From assembly GCF_004365875.1 (NCBI RefSeq), contig NZ_SODF01000001.1:868001-932000 (forward strand): DNA of 64,000 nucleotides, written 5' to 3'. Every line of letters begins with the position of its first letter. The first letter of the stretch is position 1. The notes beneath the pieces were generated by a model. That model was not told the DNA's origin. It searched no databases and was given only the letters and a program-made list of their open reading frames with translations. Positions 58,240 to 64,000 of this stretch are shown one piece after another. Made by a program: the position numbers and the translations under genes. The stretch is from Kribbella kalugense. Its GTDB lineage: Bacteria > Actinomycetota > Actinomycetes > Propionibacteriales > Kribbellaceae.

Positions 58240-59427
58240 ATGAACGCGTACGAGCGTGGCACCCGGGAGTTCACCGCCCTGATGGGCGCCCCGGCCGAAG
58301 AGGCGCTGGCCGAGGTGCGCCTTCGTTCCCCGGAGCTGTACCGGACGATGCTGGAAGGGCCGTTCGCAGGCCCGCTGGCTCACGGGGAGCTGAGTCGCGC
58401 CGACCGCGAGGTCGCGACGGTAGCGATGCTCTCGGCCCTGGGCGGCGCCGAGCAGCAGCTGGCCAGCCACGTCAAAGCGGCACTCCGCCACGGCGTCACG
58501 CAGCCCGAGCTCCTCGCGCTCGCCGAACACGTCTCGGCCTACGCCGGATTCCCCCGCGCCCTCAACGCGTTGTCAGTCATCGACGAGGTGCTCACGTCGC
58601 AAGGGATCGCTCGCCCGGCCCGCCTGCACGATGTCGCACTCGCCGACCACCGGACGACGGTGGCACAACGGGGCGAGGAAGGGCCCGCAGTGGTCCTGGT
58701 GCACGCGCTCGGGCTGGACTGGCGCATGTGGGAGCCGGTCATGGAGCAACTGGCGGCCGCGGGTCGCCGGGTGTTCGCGTACGACGTGCGCGGTCACGGC
58801 TCGGCCGCCGGGTCTCCTAACCCCTTCACCATGGACGACACTGCCCGCGACCTGATCGGCGTACTGGATGCCATGGGCCTGGATCAGGCCCATGTCGTTG
58901 GACTGTCCTATGGCGGCGGCATCGCGCAGACAGCTGCGGTTGCCCACCCTGAGCGCTTCGCCTCGCTCGCGCTGCTCGCCACGACCGACTTTGCCTTCGC
59001 CGCTTTCGAGGACCGGGCTCGCTCCGGCGAGGTCGACGGCATGCCTGCTCAGGTGGTCCCGTCGCTGACGCGCTGGTTCACACCGCCGGCCCTGGCCGTG
59101 AACGCCTGGGGTGTGCGCTACGCCCGGGAGCGGGTCCTGCGCGGCAACCCGACCGACTGGGCGGCCGCCTGGCGGGCGTTCAAGGACCTCGACGTGCAAG
59201 GCCGGTTGGAGGGTTTCCCCGCTCCGGTGCTGGTGCTGTCCGGCGAGCTGGACCTGTCGACCACTCCGGCGATCATGGGCGGCATCGCCGACCGCATCAA
59301 GGGAGCGGTGTTCCAGGAGCTGCCCGGCGTTCCCCACATGCAGACGCTGGAGAGCCCGGACCTGGTCGCGCAGGCCCTCGACGGCTTCCTGCCTCAGGAG
59401 ACAGCGAACTCGAGCCAGAGGGGGTAG
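58240..59427 (+). CDS. Fusion: carboxymuconolactone decarboxylase domain + alpha/beta hydrolase (3-oxoadipate enol-lactonase-like)
   Basis: Residues 1-125 are a carboxymuconolactone-decarboxylase-like domain (REVATVAMLSALGGAEQQLASHVKAALRHGVTQPELLALAEHVSAYAGFPRALNAL). Residues about 130-385 are an alpha/beta hydrolase with VVLVHALGLDWRMWEP, VVGLSYGGGIAQT (nucleophile), and a C-terminal GVPHMQTLESP holding the catalytic His. In Rhodococcus-type PcaL the hydrolase is N-terminal and the decarboxylase C-terminal; here the order is reversed. It could catalyse the two consecutive beta-ketoadipate steps, but the substrate is not shown by sequence. A LysR gene precedes it. Its 3' end overlaps the convergent EEP gene by 34 bp. 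Confidence 0.8.
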   Translation: MNAYERGTREFTALMGAPAEEALAEVRLRSPELYRTMLEGPFAGPLAHGELSRADREVATVAMLSALGGAEQQLASHVKAALRHGVTQPELLALAEHVSAYAGFPRALNALSVIDEVLTSQGIARPARLHDVALADHRTTVAQRGEEGPAVVLVHALGLDWRMWEPVMEQLAAAGRRVFAYDVRGHGSAAGSPNPFTMDDTARDLIGVLDAMGLDQAHVVGLSYGGGIAQTAAVAHPERFASLALLATTDFAFAAFEDRARSGEVDGMPAQVVPSLTRWFTPPALAVNAWGVRYARERVLRGNPTDWAAAWRAFKDLDVQGRLEGFPAPVLVLSGELDLSTTPAIMGGIADRIKGAVFQELPGVPHMQTLESPDLVAQALDGFLPQETANSSQRG

Positions 59428-60359
59428 TGGTCGGAGATGCGCCAGGAGAGGCGGGTCTTGTCGAGGTCGGTGAGGATGTGTGGGACGAAGTCGAAGTTGC
59501 CGGCTCGGTGGGTGTAGGTCAGGCCGTCGAGGAGAGACGGCAGGCCTGGTTTGGTCGGGTCGCTGAACCAGGCGATCTGGTCGTAGAAGTGGTGAGTGTG
59601 GGGATTGTCGAAGATCGTGCGGGGGAGGACGTCGAGCTCGGACGGCGGCCACAGTCCGGTCGACACGAACGCTTGGAACAACGGGTTGCCGAGTCGGTCG
59701 AGGTTGAAGTCACCGAGGACAAGAAGGTTGTGGTTCCAGTCCTTCGGCCGGTCGGCCCAGCCACGCATCCATTTGGCAAAGGCGGTCATCTCGTCGATCC
59801 TGTCGGCCGGACCGTCGCCCCAGATGACGTGCACGGTGGTCAGGATGAAGTCGGTGTCGCCACGGACGAATCCGGCGGCATACGGCGTACGGGCGAACTG
59901 CGTCACCGGTCCGTCGGCATCGGCCGGTACGACGAGCTCGCCGACGAGGCCGGATGGCTGGATCCGTTGACTGTCGTAGATGTAGGCGAGCCGTTCGTCG
60001 CCACCCGGATCGCCTTCGGTGACATCCGATGCGATGACGCGGTACTGCGGACCGAGCAACGACAGCACAGCAAACAGGGCTGACGTGTCGCGACGCGTCT
60101 CCTGAACGGCAGTCACATCGAACCGCTCGATCACCGCAGCGATACACGCCAGCGCATGCCAATCGCGTCGCGGACTGTCTCCCTCAACCGAGTCCCACCG
60201 CGGAGCCAAACCACCGAACGCACGAATGTTCCAGGTCCCGATCAGCAAGTTGTCAACAGTCTTCTCAGGAGTCGACAACTTCAACGCACCCTTGATCCGC
60301 TCAAGATCACCAGCAACGCCCACAGGAATAGGCCCAGGCGGTGCCAGACTGGTCGTCAT
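59394..60359 (-). CDS. Endonuclease/exonuclease/phosphatase-family protein
   Basis: The 321-residue protein has the EEP signature: LLIGTWNIRAFGG (Asn-containing WN-I strand), VTAVQETRRD (metal-binding Glu), ILTTVHVIWGD, LLVLGDFNLDRLG (DFN motif) and the C-terminal SDHYPLWLEFAV (catalytic SDH). It acts on DNA or phosphoesters; no signal peptide is evident. The ATG at 60359 has GGGGAG 6 bases upstream. The last codons overlap the convergent CMD-hydrolase gene by 34 bp. Confidence 0.82.
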   Translation of the reverse strand: MTTSLAPPGPIPVGVAGDLERIKGALKLSTPEKTVDNLLIGTWNIRAFGGLAPRWDSVEGDSPRRDWHALACIAAVIERFDVTAVQETRRDTSALFAVLSLLGPQYRVIASDVTEGDPGGDERLAYIYDSQRIQPSGLVGELVVPADADGPVTQFARTPYAAGFVRGDTDFILTTVHVIWGDGPADRIDEMTAFAKWMRGWADRPKDWNHNLLVLGDFNLDRLGNPLFQAFVSTGLWPPSELDVLPRTIFDNPHTHHFYDQIAWFSDPTKPGLPSLLDGLTYTHRAGNFDFVPHILTDLDKTRLSWRISDHYPLWLEFAVS

Positions 60360-60508
60360 CGGCACTCCCCGGCAATGACAACGCACGACAAAACTTCGCG
60401 ATCAACCATCGCGGCCCCCAACCCCTAATTCGCAGTATGCGAAGGTGTGGCTGGGTTTGCAACCTTTGGCGACTTGGTCGCATCTAGTAGGTGTCCAAGG
60501 GGGACATC

Positions 60509-61522
60509 GTGACAGTTCTGCACTCCATACTTCAGACAAGCGATATCTCCGCGGTGGAGCAGGCGCTGCTGTTGGCGATCGACTCCGGGCACACCGACAG
60601 GGCGCCGAAGGCAGCATTCAACCTCGGCGTCCTGCGGGAGGATCGGGCCGACTTCGAGGGGGCGGAGCAGGCCTATCAGCTGGCGATCGACTCGGGGCAC
60701 GCAGATCATGCACCCAAGGCAGCGGTCAATCTCGGCGTACTCCGTGAGGGGCGCGGCGATTTCGCCGGTGCGGAGCGGGCCCTGTTGCTGGCGATCGACT
60801 CGGGGCACGTCGACCTCGCCCCGATGGCGGCGGTCAACCTCGGCGTACTGCGTGACGACGAGGATGGAGCGGAGCGCGCCTACCAGGTGGCGATCGACTC
60901 CGGCCACGCCGACCAGGCTCCGAAGGCGGCGGTCAACCTCGGCGTACTCCGTGAGCGGCGGCACGACTGCGTTGGTGCCGAGCGCGCCTATCGGCTGGCG
61001 ATCGCGTCCGGGCACGCCACCATGGCTCCGATGGCAGCGGTCAACCTCGCGGTGCTCTGCGAGGGGCGAGGTGATTTCGCCGGGGCGGAGCTGGCGTACC
61101 AGGTAGCGATCGACTCCGGGCACGCCGATCTGGCTCCGAAGGCGGCGGTCAACCTCGGCGTACTCCGTGAAGAGCGAGGCGATCTCGCCGGGGCAGAGCT
61201 GGCCTACCGGGTCGTGATCGAATCTGGGCACGCTGACCAGGCTCCGCAGGCGGCGGTGAATCTCGGGGTGCTCTGTCACGGTCGGGAGGACTTTGCCGGC
61301 GCGGAGTCGGCCTTCCAGCTGGTGATCGAGTCCGGGCATGCTGACATGGCTCCGAAGGCCGCGTTCAATCTCGGCGTACTGCGTCAGGATCAAGGCGACC
61401 TCGACGGCGCCGAGCGTGCGTACCAACTCGCGATCGACTCCGGGCATCCGTCGGCTGCGTCTTGTGCGCGCGAGGTGATGATGCAGCTCTACGACGCGCC
61501 CAGCGCAGCCGGTGCGATTTGA
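60509..61522 (+). CDS. TPR-like repeat protein with highly regular 36-residue units
   Basis: The 337-residue protein consists almost entirely of eight full repeats and a ninth partial unit of about 36 residues with the consensus (A/V)I(D/E)SGHADxAPKAAVNLGVL, followed by a segment like REERGDFAGAELAYQ(V/L). The units are TPR-type helix pairs, predicting a superhelical protein-binding surface. The third unit is 33 residues, a clean three-residue deletion. The GTG at 60509 has GGGGGACATC upstream; a GTG at 60491 is an alternative. The cytoplasmic partner is unknown. The DNA repeat of 108 bp is easily seen. Confidence 0.85.
   Translation: MTVLHSILQTSDISAVEQALLLAIDSGHTDRAPKAAFNLGVLREDRADFEGAEQAYQLAIDSGHADHAPKAAVNLGVLREGRGDFAGAERALLLAIDSGHVDLAPMAAVNLGVLRDDEDGAERAYQVAIDSGHADQAPKAAVNLGVLRERRHDCVGAERAYRLAIASGHATMAPMAAVNLAVLCEGRGDFAGAELAYQVAIDSGHADLAPKAAVNLGVLREERGDLAGAELAYRVVIESGHADQAPQAAVNLGVLCHGREDFAGAESAFQLVIESGHADMAPKAAFNLGVLRQDQGDLDGAERAYQLAIDSGHPSAASCAREVMMQLYDAPSAAGAI
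60557..61481 (+). repeat. Tandem 108-bp coding repeats
   Basis: Eight head-to-tail units of about 108 bp (one of 99 bp), each containing a close variant of GCGATCGACTCCGGGCACGC, within the TPR gene. The near identity of neighbours suggests recent duplication by slippage or recombination. Confidence 0.75.
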
Positions 61523-61550
61523 GGCAGCAGGCTCTAGCCTCGACAGGGAC

Positions 61551-62366
61551 ATGGCTCCGAGTCAGCCCGTACGACGCCTGGACCTGCGTGCCGACTGCGC
61601 GCAGTGCGCCGGGCTGTGCTGCGTGGCGCTGGCGATCACCGCGTCCGCCGACTTCGCCATCGACAAGCCGGCCGGTGAACCGTGCCCGAACCTGAGGCAC
61701 GACTTCCGCTGCGGCATCCACGCACGGCTGCGCGACGGCGGCTTCCCCGGCTGCACCGTGTACGACTGCTTCGGCGCCGGCCAGAAGGTCACCCAGGTGA
61801 CGTACGGCGGCCGTGACTGGCGGCAGGCGGCGGACTCGGGTGCGCAGATGTTCGAGGTGTTCTCGGTAGTGCGGCTGCTGCATGAGCTGCTCTGGTACCT
61901 GACCGAGGCTCTCGAGTTGGCACCTTCTCTGCACGGTGAGCTCACGCGTGCGCTCGACGACACCGAACAACTGACCCTCGGCAGCCCGGAGTCGCTCACG
62001 GCGCTCGACGTACTCGCTCATCGCTCACGGATCAACGACCTGCTGCTACAGACCAGCGAGCTCGTCCGGGCCGGCGTCTCGCCCACGCCGATGAGCCGAC
62101 GCGGCTCGGACCTCAGCGGCGCGGATCTGCGCGGCGCCGACCTGCGGGGCACGGACTTGCGCAGTGCCTACCTGACCGGCGCTGACTTGCGTCAGGCCGA
62201 CCTCACGACCGCCGACCTCATCGGCGCCGAGCTCCGCGACACCGACCTCCGCGGCGCCCACCTCGCCCGCAGCATCTTCCTGACCCAGATGCAGCTCAAC
62301 GCAGCCCGCGGCGACGCCACCACAACCCTCCCACCCCGCCTGACCCGCCCACCCCACTGGCCCTAG
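61551..62366 (+). CDS. Cys-rich domain plus pentapeptide-repeat protein
   Basis: The 271-residue protein has an N-terminal Cys cluster (CAQCAGLCC near residues 16-24, a later CPNL, CGIH and GCTVYDC), resembling YkgJ-like zinc or iron-binding regions. A helical middle follows, and the C-terminal pentapeptide block of about twelve repeats (DLSGADLRGADLRGTDLRSA and following, about residues 184-240) forms a right-handed beta-helix. Some pentapeptide proteins mimic DNA, but the Cys domain is not part of those. The ATG at 61551 is the second in-frame start; its ribosome site is weak. The TPR gene ends 28 bp upstream. Confidence 0.8.
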   Translation: MAPSQPVRRLDLRADCAQCAGLCCVALAITASADFAIDKPAGEPCPNLRHDFRCGIHARLRDGGFPGCTVYDCFGAGQKVTQVTYGGRDWRQAADSGAQMFEVFSVVRLLHELLWYLTEALELAPSLHGELTRALDDTEQLTLGSPESLTALDVLAHRSRINDLLLQTSELVRAGVSPTPMSRRGSDLSGADLRGADLRGTDLRSAYLTGADLRQADLTTADLIGAELRDTDLRGAHLARSIFLTQMQLNAARGDATTTLPPRLTRPPHWP

Positions 62367-62369
62367 CCC

Positions 62370-64000
62370 TCAACCTCGAACCGCAGTACCGCCCGCGAGT
62401 CCGGCACGGCAGGCGGAGATCAGGCTCTCGGCCAACGGCAGAGCCGCGGCCTCCTCGTCGAGGATCGACAGATACAGCTCCTCGGCGGCACCCGACTCCA
62501 GGCCGAGCAGATGGACGAGCTGCTCGGCGCCGTCCAGGCGGCCCCACAGATAGTCGCATTCCCTGGCCTTGCGGGAGAAGAACGCACCGAAGTGATGTAC
62601 GCCGATGCCCTGAAGCTTCGCGGCTCCTCTCGCATTGAGGCGCGTTGCGCCATCAGGACTGAAGCGGGCAACTCGGATCGGGCTGAACTGCTGGATCTCG
62701 CTCAGCGACATCAGCGGGAAGATCGCGGTGTCCCACAGCGGGAAGCCGATGAAACGCACCAGCACCGCGTTGCGCAGCTCGTCGTCCCAGCCGGTCGACA
62801 ACTCGTTGAACCGCTGGAGCATCTCGAGGCTGGAGCCCTCCAGTTGCTTGTCGAGATGGCTGTTCAGTGCGGCCATCATCGCCGACACTTCAGCTTCGTG
62901 ATCTCTTGCCACCCCCTCCAGCTCCTGGGTCATTAGGCCGGCGAGCGCGTCGTCGGCGAAGGGGCCGCCGTGCGGTAGCACGTCACGAAGACGGTCGGGT
63001 GCGAGCGCGGAGTCGATGGAGTCGATGAACAAGTACAGCTGGCGCTTCGCGGCGTCGAGCTGTGGCCGGAGCTCGGGACCTGCGCCGGAATAGAGGTCGC
63101 TGACACCCTGGACCACGAACCGCAGCCGACGAACGCGATACGGCACATCGCTGGACCTGATGTAGTTCTGAGCGTCCGCACTGGTGGGATCGCCGCCGTA
63201 CTTGGCGTCTTGCCATTCGCCCAGGACCGCGCGGATGAACTCGGCCTGAGCCGACTCCGGCGGGTAGCCATACGCAGATGCGACCGCGGTCGCGAGTGCC
63301 TGGTGGATGCTGCGCAGTTTGAGTCGCAGGTACGTCGGATAGGTCGTGCCGACTGCTTGGCGAGCTTGATCGTGGACTTGGTTCATCGCCGTCCGCATCT
63401 GGTCCGCTTCCGGAGACCGCAGGAGCGCGCTCACCGACGCCAGCGTGGTCGGCAGGGCCGCCACCTGCGGCGTGACGAGCCGGCGGATGTCGTTGACACG
63501 CTCGTTGAACTGCCGGAGTCGCTGGAGCTCGTCGAGGATCGGTTCGCTGCGTGGGATTCCCGACAGGGAAGGGATCACCGCGCCGAGCAGGGTCGGAGCC
63601 GTGGCATCACGACGTTCGACCGTCGGCTGGGCCGGGTCGGGCTCCAGGTACACCACCCACCGCCGCACCTCGCTGGCGGCCGGCTTCGCAACGATCGCGT
63701 CGATCGCCAGACCGAACGGCTTGTTGTCCAGTACGCCGCCGTCGATGAACCAGGCGTCCTGGGCAGTGTTGAAGGGCGCACGATACGCGGGCAGGAACCC
63801 GGCCACGAGCGACGGGTTGAGGTCGCGGGTCCGTGCATCGGAGCGGAGGTCGCGATCGAAGCTGCCCAGGCCGACCGGAGGAAACGCGCCCGGGAAGGAC
63901 GAGGTCGCGCGGGCGGCGAAGCTCAGGGCTCCGGTGTCGGCCGCGGTGAAGTCGTCGACCCGCTCGGCGTCCTCCGCACCCGCGGCGTCCAGGCGGAACC
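62370..64000 (-). CDS. Patatin-like phospholipase with DUF3376, C-terminal part (runs off right edge)
   Basis: The frame stays open to the edge. It includes ALSFAARATSSFPGAFPPV and WFIDGGVLDNKPF, the patatin catalytic Asp motif (DGG), and a long C-terminal DUF3376 region (LSTGWDDELRNAVLVRFIGFPLWDTAIFPLMSLSEIQQFSPIRV). The combination matches the patatin-related protein family with DUF3376, which is usually above 900 residues. The Gly-rich loop and the GxSxG serine lie outside the window. It would hydrolyse acyl lipids; the membrane association of DUF3376 is not known. Its stop is 4 bp from the convergent pentapeptide gene. Confidence 0.85.
   Translation of the reverse strand, partial: FRLDAAGAEDAERVDDFTAADTGALSFAARATSSFPGAFPPVGLGSFDRDLRSDARTRDLNPSLVAGFLPAYRAPFNTAQDAWFIDGGVLDNKPFGLAIDAIVAKPAASEVRRWVVYLEPDPAQPTVERRDATAPTLLGAVIPSLSGIPRSEPILDELQRLRQFNERVNDIRRLVTPQVAALPTTLASVSALLRSPEADQMRTAMNQVHDQARQAVGTTYPTYLRLKLRSIHQALATAVASAYGYPPESAQAEFIRAVLGEWQDAKYGGDPTSADAQNYIRSSDVPYRVRRLRFVVQGVSDLYSGAGPELRPQLDAAKRQLYLFIDSIDSALAPDRLRDVLPHGGPFADDALAGLMTQELEGVARDHEAEVSAMMAALNSHLDKQLEGSSLEMLQRFNELSTGWDDELRNAVLVRFIGFPLWDTAIFPLMSLSEIQQFSPIRVARFSPDGATRLNARGAAKLQGIGVHHFGAFFSRKARECDYLWGRLDGAEQLVHLLGLESGAAEELYLSILDEEAAALPLAESLISACRAGLAGGTAVRG

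Noticed and set aside
1..64000. tRNA, rRNA, tmRNA, CRISPR arrays, transposases, integrase or prophage genes
   Set aside because: I looked for cloverleaf, repeat-spacer and DDE/tyrosine-recombinase patterns and saw none that I can support. A covariance-model and HMM search would be decisive.

Overview
The window is high-GC, gene-dense DNA from an actinobacterium. The evidence is strongly biased third codon positions, frequent GTG starts, many 1-4 bp start/stop overlaps, and families typical of soil actinomycetes (SARP/AfsR-like and LAL regulators, PknB-like kinase, DUF4331, GH20 with an actinobacterial tail). The style fits Kribbella or a close relative, but that is an inference because no rRNA or marker gene is present. 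I see no tRNA, rRNA, CRISPR array, transposase or prophage gene. Both edges cut genes: an alpha/beta hydrolase on the left and a patatin-like protein on the right.

Layout. 0-2.5 kb holds small membrane proteins. 2.7-7.9 kb is a DosR/DevR-type redox-sensing island: a PEP/pyruvate-binding domain fragment, a DevR-like response regulator, a flavodoxin-domain protein, an Acg-like nitroreductase, a DevS/DosT-like double-GAF kinase that keeps the heme-ligand histidine, and a PPOX flavin-binding protein. 8-11.4 kb holds a large secreted GH20 hexosaminidase and a membrane protein. 11.5-17.3 kb has an XRE-cupin regulator, a Gfo/Idh/MocA dehydrogenase behind a LacI-type operator, a SnoaL/TetR divergent pair with a clear palindrome, and an MFS-SRPBCC-hydrolase run. 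17.4-24.4 kb has a LAL regulator, a coupled mhqO-mhqD-GH15 operon and a phosphoribosyltransferase. 24.4-28.9 kb has a universal stress protein divergent from a Ser/Thr kinase, then small enzymes. 28.9-32.4 kb is a weaker patch with two genes broken by single-base homopolymer changes and an unrecognised membrane protein. 33.5-35.7 kb is a compact Tat-peptide/DUF4331/His-rich module. 35.7-40.4 kb pairs an unrecognised secreted protein with a divergent AfsR-like regulator.

40.4-45.3 kb carries the methionine genes metX-metY plus a CoA-binding protein, divergent from an OsmC protein and a flavin monooxygenase-like gene whose natural start seems to be ATC. 45.3-47.2 kb holds a phosphotransferase and a beta-hydroxyacid dehydrogenase. 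47.3-51 kb is a signalling block: sensor kinase, SigR-type ECF sigma factor, NarL-type regulator and a lone receiver. 51-55.2 kb is secretory or transport (C39-like peptidase, beta-propeller protein, MFS, phosphoesterase). 55.3-59.4 kb has regulators around a carboxymuconolactone decarboxylase-hydrolase fusion. 59.4-64 kb has an EEP hydrolase, a highly regular TPR protein, a Cys-rich pentapeptide-repeat protein and the patatin/DUF3376 protein.

The most coherent stories are the hypoxia/redox island, the Tat/DUF4331/His-rich module, and a set of domain fusions and single-base lesions that deserve checking against raw reads and relatives. All coordinates were read by eye; operators and terminators are inferred from inverted repeats.
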